DNA of 64,000 nt. Source: Paramacrobiotus metropolitanus (lineage: Eukaryota; Tardigrada; Eutardigrada; Parachela; Macrobiotidae). The translations under genes were made by a program, and so were the position numbers. A model generated the notes under the pieces. That model ran no database searches. It worked only from the letters and a program-made list of their open reading frames with translations, and was not told where the DNA came from. How positions within the stretch are numbered: the stretch's first letter is position 1; every line of letters begins with the position of its first letter. This document shows positions 45,951-57,277 of this stretch, one piece after another. The stretch covers positions 806,001-870,000 of the forward strand of contig NW_026570283.1 of assembly GCF_019649055.1 (NCBI RefSeq), read 5' to 3'.

Positions 45951-46963
45951 ATAATTTATTTTCCATATTTTTCACTTCTGTTTTTGACAATCAGCCAATT
46001 GAAATGATATACCTATGTATTATTATGTTCAAAGTCCAGCAAATGCCGAGACGAAAAAAACTGGTGGGCACTTGGCAGAGTAACAAGAATAATGAAACTG
46101 CAGTTGAAGTGTGCACCGTGGATAGCATGGGGTCATATTAGCTTCGGGGTCAGAATTTTACTGTATTTACTCCTAAATTAAAGGTTCCGTGCGTCCTGTT
46201 GATTCGATCGCCCTCGTTCAGCAAAGCGATTTTCCTCTGCATCGCAAAAGTATGTAACATTATTTTGCGCTATACATACTTCCTGTGTGCTATATTACAT
46301 GTATATAGCTCAAGAATACCATTTTTGAATTACGTATTCTTATTCTAGAATTCACAGAACAATTCCACTGCTGATATAAATAACGCAAAAAATTTGGCTT
46401 TTGGAAATTTAGGAAGTTGACCTTTCCTTGTCTTACCGAGGTCCACCTCCAGCGATCGCGGCCGGTGGGCATTGCGCGGTTGCATATTATGTATTCCCTA
46501 AAAACACATAAGCAAACTGATGAAAAACAAATTAGTAAATAAATTCTTAAGTAAATTGATGCAACCTTGAAAAATTTGGTTCACGTTTTTCAGAATTTCA
46601 AATTAAACTGAAAAATGTATTTTTACAATTTGATTTTTGTTTTAAATTGTTCGTTCGTTTGTACATCTCAGTGTCTCACAAGCTGCAGTTTTGCGCAATA
46701 ATTTTGCGCTCTGTTAACATTACAGTAAACACTTGGAACAAAACTAAAAAATGGGAATTTTGTATTACTTCTACAGCGATTTTATTGCTTCGCAGTTGCA
46801 TTCGACTTTATAGAATACCAAATGTTATAAATAACAATTCAATGTCATATATTTTTAAGAAGATACTTAACGGAAAAAAGTAACGAGCGTCTGATCATTA
46901 ACAAAACAATTAACAGTGCATTGCATTTAAAACGGCACGCAACGCGTGCACAGCAGCAAAACA

Positions 46964-48232
46964 TTACACGCGGCCCATTACCCGTGTCTCGGTGCGTCGG
47001 TGCTGCACGTACAGATAACCGACCAGCAGCGCCGACGTTATCAAGGCCAGCACGCCCAGTGCAATACCGGCATCCGCCGCTGCTTTCGTCGCCACGTGCA
47101 CGACAGCCGAAGCTTTTGTCGCTGGAGTGGTTACCGCTGCGGTTGATGTGGTCTTGGCGGTGCTCTCCGCACCCAACGCTGGTTTATCTATACGTGTAGT
47201 GTTGCCTGAAGAATGTGTGTCGTTGTCCGTTATATTGAACGATGCTGTGCTGTCGGTGTTCGTCGAAGCGTTGCCCGTTGCGTTGCTATTAAACAGCGGC
47301 AGCGTGTTGGTGTTATTCGTTGAGCTGGATGCGTTGAGTGGCGTTTGGCCAGTTAAATTCTGGGTATCTACGAAACATTAGAATGTTTTTATATAATTTT
47401 TGTTTTTGTAAGCAAGCACTTGATATACTCCTGTGTAACTATACTGCAGCAAGGTTGATATAATTAGAATTTGATACATTCCCGGATTTATTTACATACA
47501 GCGGAGTTTAATAATTTTTCTATGGGTGGTATTATCATGGCAGAAAAAGCAAAATTATTAGCCGCAGTAAAATTTTACCGTTTAAATCAGCTCCGCGGCG
47601 GAATCGCAGAACAGACATCGGCGTTTGCAGTGCAGTAACGGCCGTGCGGATGGACTGGTAGTTGCCGGGGACGTACTCCTCAGAGCAGTCCAAGATGCTG
47701 TTGATGACCTTTACAGCGGCCTGTGAAAGCGGTCGGTATCCACCATCTCGTGTGCCTATTTAAATCGAAAACAGAAGATTGGTTTATTCTTAATGAAAGA
47801 TGCAGTTTTTTAGTGTCGGTAAAACAAACCTCGGACAATCGCGATAACGAGCGGCGTTGGAGTGCCGTCACTCCGTATCTGCGGCCAGGCTTGTCCGAGT
47901 AGAATGGTGCCGTTTTCAAAAAGCAGAAAACTAAACAAAGATTTTATATGCCAGCAGTATAAATATGACTGTTCAATATTATTGCTATTACTATATTATA
48001 TAGAAATAAATTTTTCAAATTATTCGAAGCCTTACTTATAAGGATGCCGGAGATGGGCCATTTCCGTGGGCGGCTCCGTGTAAAACAGCCGGCAATTTTG
48101 GAAATCGGAGCAGACATTAATGTCGGGAACAGGATAGGTTACCACCATAAATGCCATCAAAGCAGAAGTAAGAAAATTGCTACTGGACAAAGTATTCAAA
48201 TTATAAAGAACTGCACACGCGGAAAACGCCAT
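46964..48232 (-). CDS. cell-surface glycoprotein paralog B, four exons, single-pass TM
   Basis: The exons are 48232-48036, 47930-47830, 47755-47579 and 47367-46964. All junctions are GT-AG, with agreeing phases 2, 1, 1; the total is 879 nt, 292 residues. Exon 1 has a signal-like core (FLTSALMAFMVVTYP) and VCSDFQNCRLFY. Exon 2 has FLLFENGTILLGQAWP. Exon 3 has ILDCSEEY and LQTPMSVLRFRR. Exon 4 is an Asn/Ser/Thr-rich stalk with about ten N-glycosylation sequons (such as NASSSTNNTNT), a membrane helix (AGIALGVLALITSALLVGYL) and a 13-residue basic tail.
The predicted topology is outside/TM/inside. Paralog A differs mainly in the tail, where a short GPI-like end replaces the TM segment. The conserved ectodomain (three or four Cys) matches no family I know. 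Confidence 0.78.
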
Positions 48233-48328
48233 TTCATTATGAAGCGTGTAGTATTAATACTAAGTGGCGAAAAAGGAAGTCACAATTATTGTGGAAAGAT
48301 TAAGTTGAGTACGTTGAGAAAGGAAGGG

Positions 48329-48334
48329 TTTATA
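48329..48334 (-). promoter_or_regulatory. TATA box of paralog B
   Basis: CCTTTTTATAAACCC on the minus strand lies about 100 bp upstream of the ATG at 48232, at the same distance class as the TATA-like motif of paralog A. The conserved upstream block lies at 48455-48600. Confidence 0.6.
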
Positions 48335-48454
48335 AAAAGGTCAAATTGTAGAATAGTTGAGGAACAAACGAAAGTGAATATTATTCTGAACAAAGTTGGC
48401 TGAATTTATACCTCGTACGTTTGCGTTAAAGAGAAAATCGCCGTCAAGCACAAT

Positions 48455-48600
48455 TGTGACGCCCGACTAATGACGTCGCATCGGCACATCCCGTATTACA
48501 AACGTACACGTCTAGTATCAGCGATCAGGATTCGATAAGGCCGGCGCGTCACATTTGGCAAAGGTCACCAAGCTGCCCCACCCAGAAGTGACGTTTTTCC
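48455..48600 (-). promoter_or_regulatory. conserved upstream block of paralog B
   Basis: This is the counterpart of 43575-43735. It holds two TGACGT-type sites about 115 bp apart, with the AGGATTCGATAA and TTGGCAAAGGTCACC words between them. Conservation against a background of diverged flanks suggests shared regulation of the two genes. Confidence 0.6.
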
Positions 48601-49479
48601 GGCAAGAAATTTGCCGATTAAACTGCCAGCGAACCAAGATGAGGAAAAAAGTTCGCTTGATGACCCTGATACAGCATTAGCAGTACTAACTGCATTGCAC
48701 GCATTGCGGCGTCACATGCGCAATCAAGGGCAGCGTTGTGTCGATACGGTGTGTAATCTGTGTATTTGGCATTTTTTGGCTAAAAGGAAGTGAGACAATT
48801 CAGATTAATTATTATTCTAATGCTACACCCCAAATCTTCTTCCGGTATTTTGGTGGTCCGGTAGTCCGGTAAAATACGACATCATTATGAAGTTGCATCT
48901 TTTTAGAAACAAGTGCGAACGTTTGTTTTACCAGGCAATTGAAAGTAAACTGTTCAGTATTTTCAACCTGCTTGAGGAGATTAAGGGATCTCAAAATCCA
49001 AAAATAATCCATTTTTGATACGTTATAATTTGACAAGAAGTTGAAAAAAATTTCGTACGTACCGCAAAACTTGCGCCGGCGTTATTTACATTGCCTCGGA
49101 TGGCCGATTAATTTCCCCTTTTTTGCGTTACCTGAGTTACCTCGTATGTGCAATGAGATAGTGCGCAACACTCAAGCGTTCCGGGATGCGATCTCCCTTT
49201 TCTGGGCGGCTGGCATTATTTCGTTGTGCGGCCGTATTTTTTGGACGTTCAGCTTATTGCCGCCTTTCTCCATGCAAGATAACTATAATTAACCATCTTT
49301 GGAGAAAATTTCAAAAAATATTCATCGCTCCTCTAGTAAACCATACTGGTTTCCGCACTGTGTCCTCTGATTTTTCAATGCAAATTTTATTTCACATGAC
49401 AAAGAAAACGCACATGGGCTACAGATGACTGGTGATCAAAGGAGAAACCGGCAAGCGAACAGCAATATAGTCACTTGCG

Positions 49480-49895
49480 CTGTACTTCATCATAACCTGT
49501 GGTATATTTTTGCAGTCGCTGCCGAATGCCGACATCAGCCGCATGCACCTTTCTAAAAACGCGAGACCGGGCGTTGCTCTCCGTTTTGGACGCCCAGTAG
49601 CGGAGGAACCCGACTGTGTGCACTGCGAAAGGCGAAAACGGCTTGTCATGCCCTAGCAAAAAAGAACAAAGGCAATATGGCCGCAACACCACCGGCGCTC
49701 GACACCGAAAACAAAACGGGCGTAGTAGAAAGCGGATTATCACTGCTAAAACAAACCTAACACTGAAATTTCCAAGCAAAGATAATAAGCGACCGGAAGG
49801 AATGACGTCAATCCCAGTGCTCGACGGAACCGTGCTGGCATGGGATGCCACGTGCTGGGACACTGTGGATGACTCCCACGATCGGACTAGCTAAA
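49480..49895 (+). pseudogene. relic of a second RLE-type non-LTR retrotransposon
   Basis: On the plus strand, pieces translate to RFGRPVAEEPDCVHC (cf. RLGAPIVTPHVCVC of the intact element) and KDNKRPEGMTSIPVLDG...LAWDATCWDTVDDSH (cf. KDRKRPDVITLIPW...LAIDVTCVDTL). The RPDGMT...WDATC arrangement is a recurrent form of this endonuclease in animals. Stops and frameshifts separate the pieces, and the first catalytic aspartate reads Glu. Orientation and sequence differ from the 20.8-kb element, so this is an independent, older family member. Confidence 0.65.
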
Positions 49896-50319
49896 CGACT
49901 TCCGGCATCGGGCGCAGTTGGCTGAGGATAGCAGGCTTAAGAAGTAAACTGCAGTTTTGGAGGACAGGGGCCATTTGTTTTATCCCCTGGTAATGGATGC
50001 ATTCGGTATATTCTGATACGATTTGCTGGCAGAGAGATTCGTTGACGCCACCGACACTATGCAGGTTTTGAACATGTCTGACTTTCAACGCTTTGCATTT
50101 AACCAGCATTATTTCTGCTTTGATATACATTTTCAAATTCAGTTTCTTTCGATCTTGTCGCTTATATTCATGAGATGCACGTATTTGATGGCTTAGAGAG
50201 ATAGCAGCTTGACTGCACCAAAATAATCGGAAGCTAATCGTGTTGGTTCTCCCCTTAAATTTAGTATCATCCAGTTCTTCTTCCTTACCGAGGGAACAAC
50301 TGGCCTGCAGTCGTGGCAC
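49891..50319 (-). CDS. 142-codon ORF of unknown nature
   Basis: This is an open minus-strand frame directly abutting the retrotransposon relic, with no signal peptide, membrane helix or motif I recognise. The middle is basic (KRQDRKKLNLKMYIKAE). It may be a chance ORF or a piece of an element. No splice sites or promoter support it. Confidence 0.2.
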   Translation of the reverse strand: MPRLQASCSLGKEEELDDTKFKGRTNTISFRLFWCSQAAISLSHQIRASHEYKRQDRKKLNLKMYIKAEIMLVKCKALKVRHVQNLHSVGGVNESLCQQIVSEYTECIHYQGIKQMAPVLQNCSLLLKPAILSQLRPMPEVV

Positions 50320-51194
50320 ACCTATTCACTGTTTTTTTTTTATTATGGTAATCGTTATCATTCTCGTAGCTAATATGGTTGGCCTGTATCCTTTTCCAAC
50401 ATTCACAGCGGGATTACTTTTGAAGTACCGTATAAGCGATACAATTTGAAATGCCCTAGTAGCATTATTTACATGAACGCAAAAGCAGCGTATGTGACTT
50501 GTCAGGTTCTAAGGCAAAGCCCCTATGGCACCATCAAGCAGGAGAAATATTTTTAAAGAAAACTGTCGACCTTATGTGTAGCAGGCAGTAGTTGGCTTGA
50601 ACAGGTTACAGATATAATATCAGTCTAACAACTGGAGAGTTACGCCACGCAGATGACAAATCCAGACCTTTCTGGTTTACTTGCACAGATGCATGGCCGG
50701 AAGTGAAGAATTATGTGCAAAGTGCAAGATTCACCTCACCCGCATAATTCACCGGTAATTTTTAACTGGCGTACACATACACCTTGTAACAATTAAATTA
50801 CTGTTTATCACTTATATAAACATGCTAGCACAATGAACAATATCCTATTGCCACGAATGGGATACACCAGAGCCGTCAAACCAGCAACGACTGACCAAAA
50901 CCAATATTATATTCTGAAAGCCCGTACCTGAAAACCCGGCCAGATAGTATTCATTTCTTTCAAAACCTCTCCCGCTTCGAACGCCAAAGCGGAAGAGTTT
51001 TGACTACCTTCACCAAATGCAACTAAATTATTGTTGTAATAATAATTATTATCATCGTGGTTTTTTTAACCAGGCAATGTTGCCACGTAAACCAACTAAA
51101 ATATGGCTAAAAAATGAAAGTCATTTTTACTATCTAAATTATCAGAATGAAATTAATTAGCAGACCGTTATTACGAAAACAACGACTACATATG

Positions 51195-51830
51195 CAATGT
51201 GCGGGACCCGTTAGATGAGCAGGTGACCCAGCCCTCGGTACTGTCCAGTGTGCGGGATCGCTCTAGGTGAGCGGGAGACCAGGCTACCGGCACTGTCCAT
51301 TGTACGAGGCTCGTTCGGTAAACGGGTGACCAAGCTCTCGGTACTTTTCAGTGCACAGAGTCCGTTAGGCGAACGAGTGACCAAGCTACCGGTACTGTCC
51401 AGTGTACGGGACCCGTTAGGAGAGCGGCTGGATCATTAGGTGAGAGAGCGACTGGATCATTAAGTGAGCGGGTGACCCAGCTCTCGGTACTGTCCAGTGC
51501 ACAGAGCTCGTTAGGCGAACGGGTGACCAAGTTACCAGTACCGTCCAGTGTACGGGCCCGTTACGCGAACGAGTGACGAAGCTACCGGTACTGTCCAGTG
51601 TACGGGTATCGTTAGGTGAGCGGATGACCCGTCACTCGGTACTGTCCAGTGGGCGGGACGCGTTAGGTGAGCGGGTGACCGAGCAACCGGTACTGTCCAA
51701 CGCAAATAGCTGACCGAACTGCCGGTACTGTCCAGTGTACGGAGACTGTTAGCTGAACGGGGGACCAAGCTGGCACTACTGTACAATGCACAGATCCCGT
51801 CAAAGGAACGAGTGACCGAGCTTCCACTAC
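51195..51830. repeat. ~54-bp degenerate tandem array, about 11 units
   Basis: Units are built on GGTACTGTCCAGTGTACGG, CCGTTAGGTGAGCGGGTGAC and CAAGCTACC. They diverge by 15-25 percent by eye, so the array is old. A related, more decayed array is at 54180-54640. Confidence 0.9.
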
Positions 51831-52057
51831 CCAAATTCATCAGGTTGGGGTCCATAGAATCATGAATTCAGTTGTGAGAATTTATGGTGATTTGAGAGAA
51901 TCACGAACTGATTAAACAAATCATATAAAATTAAAATCTGTGCTTTTATATAAAATCCGTTTTTTTGCTCTAATACGATGTACCGATTAAATTTCGACGA
52001 AATATGTTATTATTCTAATAGTTATTCATTGGAAACTAAATAAAGTGGCCGTTGACC

Positions 52058-52095
52058 ACAAGAAACGCGGAGGCGAAGCCGAGGCTGTTTCTTGT
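52058..52095. repeat. terminal hairpin shared by two arrays (copy 1)
   Basis: ACAAGAAAC...GTTTCTTGT brackets a GC-rich core (GCGGAGGCGAAGCCGAGGCT). The same 38-bp hairpin occurs at 54772-54809, in each case about 130-230 bp after one of the two related tandem arrays. Confidence 0.85.
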
Positions 52096-52553
52096 AATGT
52101 GTAATTCCCCACATTATAATTATATTTTGATTCTTAGATCGTTTTACTTTTACATCGACGCAGTAAAACAGCAGATTTTTAATATTTGGCTAATGGAACA
52201 ACTAATTACCTATGCTCGATCGGTAGACTGTCTGGTTCGTATACTTCGCTTTGCCCATTATTTTAATCAGTACCGCTTTAGGGATCAATATATTAATCAC
52301 TTTACCGAACTGACAGCCTTTTGGGGCGGGCGGCTACATGAACATTTACAGCTGACTGTAATGCAGTCTTCGCACTGACTGAGTCGAACGATATGCAATA
52401 TTGTGTTGAAATCCGCATAACGAATTTTATTAATAATTATCAAAAACCGCCGAGCTTTCATGCATAATTTAGTATTTTACTCCTTCTCTGCGTGCAAGTT
52501 TTTTATATTAATAATATTATCTGCTTTGTTGTACTACATATTAATTTCGATTT

Positions 52554-53075
52554 ATGGACAAGCAAGGCCGTCTTAATCTCGCTGTCAAACAAGTTCAGGA
52601 TGGAGTCTTTTCTCTGCGTGGTGCATCGAAGTTGCATAAAATTCCCTTCTCTACACTGCATGATAAGGTGCGTGGGACGCAACGCGAAGCTGTGGGATCT
52701 TGGAAAAGGAAGTTTAACGATGCAGAAGGAACGTATCTGGCGGAATTTTTGCTGAAGTGTGCAGATGTTGGAGTCCCCATGAACAAGACGTTTTTACGAA
52801 GGTTGGTGATAAAGAACGCGGAGCAAAAGGACTGGAGCCAACGTTTAGCAGGAACTGGTTAAAGGGTTTTCTTAAGAGACATCCCGCTTCGCTACCGCGT
52901 TTCACACGGAGTGAATAGGAAGAAGGCCCGCGAATGGACGGCAGAAAACTGTGAGGGCTGGGTTACGCTCCTGAGTGAACTGCACATGGAAGGATGGCTG
53001 GATAATCCCAACGGATTTGGAATGAATTTAGATAAGAGCGCCTTCTCTACGGCTGGGGCTGTTTCTGACGTTCTG
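52554..53075 (+). pseudogene. pogo/Tigger-like transposase relic
   Basis: The first ~100 codons (from ATG 52554) give a pipsqueak-type helix-turn-helix (LNLAVKQVQDGVFSLRGASK, then FSTLHDKVRG), followed by a CENP-B/Tc5-type DNA-binding segment (LAEFLLKCADVGVPMNKTFL). After a frameshift near 52853 the expected WLKGFLKRHP follows, and after another near 52910 comes GFGMNLDKSAFSTAG, where families normally have NxDET around the first catalytic aspartate. The rest of the DDE domain is missing. The domain order is that of pogo-type transposases of the Tc1/mariner superfamily. It is inactive. Confidence 0.75.
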
Positions 53076-53119
53076 TTTTTCTTAATAAATGTTCTTAGGA
53101 ATTGTAATATCTGTTTATG

Positions 53120-54170
53120 AAAATCTAAAAAATTATTTTTTTAAAAAGGCCTGCACGTCAAAAGTTAAGTTTCGGGTGATTAATATATTGGTCCGTACAA
53201 GGGAAGTGATTGAAATAATGGGCAAAGCGAAGTACTTGTACACATTAGAAATTTTCTTTGGTGACTACGTAACTAGCGTTCTGTCGCTCCCAGCCCCAGG
53301 TCAAATAACAAGTGAAATAAAACCGAAAATTAATTTATTTTTAAATTTAAAGAGGCGTGAACATACTCTGACGGTCTGACCAACCCCGGAAGCAAATGAT
53401 TGATGTACCCAGCTACATAAGGAAACATGCAGTTATATTTCGAAGCAAGAGAGAAGCGCTACGTATTAGTAAGCAGTACGCAAAGCGAGCTCAGCCTGTA
53501 TAACTCAAATTGTAACATGTATTCTACCGTTTTACTGTCATATCAAGGAAAAGATCTATATTACAACGGAAAACCCCATACGATCTGGTCAGAACAAACC
53601 GAAAAATTAATCAAAAAACTGCTAACGCCATTCGCTTCAGCATGTCTGGAAACTGTGTCACATGCATTTTGTTTTGGTAATTATCCGCTCCGGCTCCCGA
53701 GCAAAGACGCCGGTGCCGGTAGAACTGAAAGCTCAAGGTGACCTTGAAAACAATTTCAGAGCCCGGTTGCATGGAGCAAAAAATCAGTAAATTTAAACTG
53801 GCACCTTTTTATACGGTCCGTAAATTATTCCGTATAGTACGGAATAATTTCGTTTCTTTAGATCAGAAAATGTCAAACCGAAAATGCCAAACTGTTAAGA
53901 TCTTTACAAAAAACACCATAAAAATAAACGACATCCTCGTCGGCAATGAATTATTAAGGCTGATTTTATAATATTAAAGATCACGATCAATGCAAAAAGG
54001 GCTGTCAGTGGCGTTCACATTGGAAATAACGATACACAGCAAAAAATTATTTATTACATAAATTACAAAGTATTATCGCTGCCACGTACATCGACTCAAA
54101 GAAGAGTTTAGAAAAATAAAAATTGCTTCATAAACAACTAAGTATCATTCCTAAGAAAACGGGTATTAAT
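53120..54170. other. AT-rich spacer without supported gene
   Basis: It holds several short ORFs with low-complexity AT-rich translation and no splice context. A real small gene cannot be excluded, but nothing supports one. Confidence 0.4.
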
Positions 54171-54179
54171 TTGGAGACT

Positions 54180-54640
54180 ACGGTCACGGGGGTACGGTCA
54201 CACGGGTTCGGATCAACGAATTACCGAACTATCACTACTATTTAGTGTACAGTGATCAAATTACTAGCCCGATAGATGGTTGAGTAACCGCACTACCGCT
54301 ACTCTCCATTGCACAGAGCTCGCTAGGTGATGAGTAACCAAATGAGTGGTGACGAACGAGTAACGCTACCACTACTGGAATTGCACACAGTGAGTGACCG
54401 AAGCACCACTATTCTCGTGTACAGAAACCGGTAGCGAGTGGGTGACCGACCTACTGAAAATAACCATTGCGCACCGCTCGCTAGTTGGGCACATAACGAA
54501 ACGAGTGGTGGTGAGTAACTGCAGTACCACAAATGTTCACTGCATATAGTGAGTGACCAATTTCTATCACTGTCTAATGAGCAGAGCCGCCTGAAAGAGT
54601 GAGTAACAAAATGAAAAAAAACCCGTTATTTTCTTGAGCG
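54180..54640. repeat. decayed tandem array related to 51195-51830
   Basis: Motifs such as GAGTAACC, TAGTGTACAG, CAGAGCTCGCTAGG and GTGAGTGACC recur at roughly 50-60 bp spacing, matching the unit of the earlier array at reduced identity. Confidence 0.65.
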
Positions 54641-54771
54641 CAAATCGTGATATGTGGTAAAGAACTGCAGTAACACCACTGTTTAGTCATTTTAGTGCAT
54701 AAAATGATCGCAAATAGTACACGCAGTAAGACTAAATTAGACAAAACCATTCGAGAAACTGACCGCAGACC

Positions 54772-54809
54772 ACAAGAAACGCGGAGGCAAAGCCGAAGCC
54801 GTTTCTTGT
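54772..54809. repeat. terminal hairpin shared by two arrays (copy 2)
   Basis: Near-identical to 52058-52095 (two or three substitutions). The flanking GACC.C.GACCACAAG word is also shared, while sequence after TTTCTTGTAA diverges at once, so this looks like an element end. Confidence 0.85.
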
Positions 54810-54828
54810 AACTCATATTGTAGCCCAA

Positions 54829-55128
54829 TTATATAAAAGGATTAATACCGTTTCTACCGTTTAAACTGGCCATGGGAATATTGGGCGCGCCAACGTTACG
54901 ACGAATTGCCGGTGTAATGCGGCACTTTGGACATTTCGCGGTGGCTGCGAGAAAAATTTCGTTGATCCTTTTCCGAATCTTGGGCATCCATACAAACAAG
55001 ACCACTGGGAAAACAGTAGACGGTGCGTAGTAGGCACATGTTGCCACGTGAGTAGGACTGGCCCAATCCGTACCAAACTGGGTTTCGGCGCGGTCGCGCC
55101 GCATATACAGCGACAATAGGCGGCAGTG
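54829..55128 (-). pseudogene. GPCR C-terminal fragment (TM7 and helix 8)
   Basis: The minus-strand frame contains YYAPSTVFPVVLFVWMPKIR followed by KRINEIFL and cysteines (CPKC). This resembles a seventh transmembrane helix running into helix 8 with palmitoylation-type cysteines, and it ends at a stop at 54829. Upstream, TM6-like hydrophobic sequence appears only in a different frame, and the frame here is blocked by a stop with no acceptor in between. It is therefore probably a broken receptor gene, or a last exon whose partner I could not find. The canonical NPxxY is absent. Confidence 0.35.
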
Positions 55129-55252
55129 TTAAAGTCAGCCTGAGATCGAAAAGAATGCATGTGGTGTAAACTTGTAAACCATTAAACACGGCGCGACGAC
55201 AGCGACATGGTATATAAGCGCGACAGTGCCGCTACTGCAGCGACCGTGCTAG

Positions 55253-55285
55253 CATTCGGTAATGCTGTGTCAGCATTACCGAATG
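55253..55285. repeat. hairpin, 15-bp perfect arms, 3-nt loop
   Basis: CATTCGGTAATGCTG, loop TGT, then the exact reverse complement. Confidence 0.95.
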
Positions 55286-55803
55286 ACCAGAATTATCACA
55301 GAAATTTCAAACAGTACTTTATGTGGAATAAGAACTAGCTGGATGATTGACATTTGAATGCAGAACTCAGCGGGCACTCGTATGCTTTATAGAAAACTGA
55401 GATCGGTGTTGCCGTTGTTCCCGGTACCTTATTCCTAATACTCATAACGGTCCGATCATACTCATAATCCTACTCCTAATTCAGCATTCATACCCATAAT
55501 GGCTCTCATTATCATAATCATACTTTGGTCCTACCGGTCATCATATTTTTGTTCATAATCATAACTCATACCTTTGCCGCTTCTCATACCAGTGCGCCCC
55601 TGCGCTTGCAATTAATATTATTAAGTAGTTAATGCATTGCATTATTTATTAAATACCGTATTATTAATAGCAGTAGCCCGTGTTAAGCGTGTTTCGCAAA
55701 ATATTAAATCTTTATTTTAATATCTGATGTTGCCGTGACTATTAACGATCCAACCAACTACGTTATTACTGTTCCATTTTTTTGTGTATGTTTTACTTTA
55801 GGT

Positions 55804-56113
55804 GACCACTCCGTACACACCCTTTCACGCCCTTTCACTCCGTACACAACCTTCTGCACTCCCTTTCATTCCCTGCACAACCTTTTTGCGCTACATTTCG
55901 TTTCGTACACAACCTTTTAATTTTTTTAATTTTTCACAGCAGAGTTATTTCTGGAACTGCCGTTTTTTCGTTAACAGCAGTTATTGTTGTATATTTCAAA
56001 GCATCATAGGCAGTTACAAAATCGAATTCCAGGGAGAGAATAATTCCAGGCGCCCTTGTGCCGGTTTTTCTTCGCGGTTCACACCCTTTCACTCCGGTGT
56101 GTACGGAGTGGTC
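55804..56113. mobile_element. 310-bp element with 18-bp inverted repeats and flanking direct repeat
   Basis: The ends are GACCACTCCGTACACACC and its exact reverse complement. The sequence TTTACTTTA occurs at 55792-55800 and at 56114-56122, so a 9-bp (or 8-bp) target duplication is likely, although three bases (GGT) intervene on the left. The interior repeats the words CCCTTTCACTCC and GTACACAACC. No ORF of interest. The superfamily is uncertain. Confidence 0.75.
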
Positions 56114-56439
56114 TTTACTTTATTATCAAAAACGCGATAACAATATGAAGAACCACGAACAAAGAAAACAACATTTCCACCATACCGATAGCAGAAGCGG
56201 CATTACCTTCTTGAATTGCTAAAGAAATATTCTACCTTTAAAACTCGTGGCTTCGAATCTCGCCGGTTTGGAACTCGATCCCCTTCCCGACTTCTTTGAC
56301 CAGTTTCTTGGTCGATGCACTGTTCCAATGCTGTACACACAGGTTTTGTCAAAAGTCATCGTTAGTTTTGTGGAAATCAATGGTGAACGGGCATTGTTTG
56401 GTGGAATCCATGTAGTCAGCCCATTTACATTTTAGTTAT

Positions 56440-57270
56440 TTGCATCATTAGCACCAGTTTAAAAAATGGACGAAAGTGGACAATGGTAGGTTTTCTTACA
56501 TAGTCCTTAACTCCTTATACGCAGATTTTATTACTTAGCTTTCATTACTCCGTTCAAGTTTACTGAAGTCATTTTCTGAAAAATATTTTTTCGCTTCAAG
56601 TTCAGACGAAATAATTTTGACGAGTGGACGGTTGAGAATACTAACGTAGTACTATTGAACATTCCATTTTTAAAATTTTATTTGGCAATAGCCACCACAC
56701 ATAAAAGTGCCTGGGAGCTGGACACTAATCAAAATGACTCATTTAAGCATTGAAAAAAACAAAATCGTTAGTATACTTTCTCGTACTCGTCCTCTTAGGA
56801 TGCGTGTTCCATTTTTGACACGCTAGTATGAGTAATGGTTAATGGAAGTTAGCGTGGTTACGCTAACTTGGTTTAACGCGGTGAGAGAAACGCCGGCCAG
56901 ACATAATTTCTTGTTATTTAGAACAGCATTGAATAGTGGAAATCAGCATCCTTCAACTTGACCTGCTGGACAATCATATCCTCATCGGACTTCGCCGAAT
57001 TCATTATGCTCGCCAGCGTACTGCCTGTCTGCTCCTATCTCGTACCACCAGCCCGCTTGCCACGGATCCGGCTAGAGTTGGCCTGATTTTTAGTTTGCAT
57101 TGGAATTTCTCGATGTTACCTTGTCATTTTAATTTCGTGATGCGCAGCGAATTATACAAGTGGGAATTGTATTGCGATTAGCGTTGCATGTGACCTTTAC
57201 GAATTTAAGATCATTTAATTATTGTGAGATATTGATTTAAGATACTAAGATACTAAGATCAGTTCACTTG
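56440..57270. other. intergenic, no supported gene
   Basis: AT-rich sequence with one 81-codon chance ORF (56936-57181) and a palindrome-like AGCGTGGTTACGCTAAC word. Nothing else seen. Confidence 0.4.
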
Positions 57271-57277
57271 CGTGGAA

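Noticed and set aside
56240-56275. tRNA-like B box (GGCTTCGAATCTCGCC)
   Set aside because: It does not match the invariant GGTTCGANTCC closely enough, and no A box or foldable cloverleaf was found around it.
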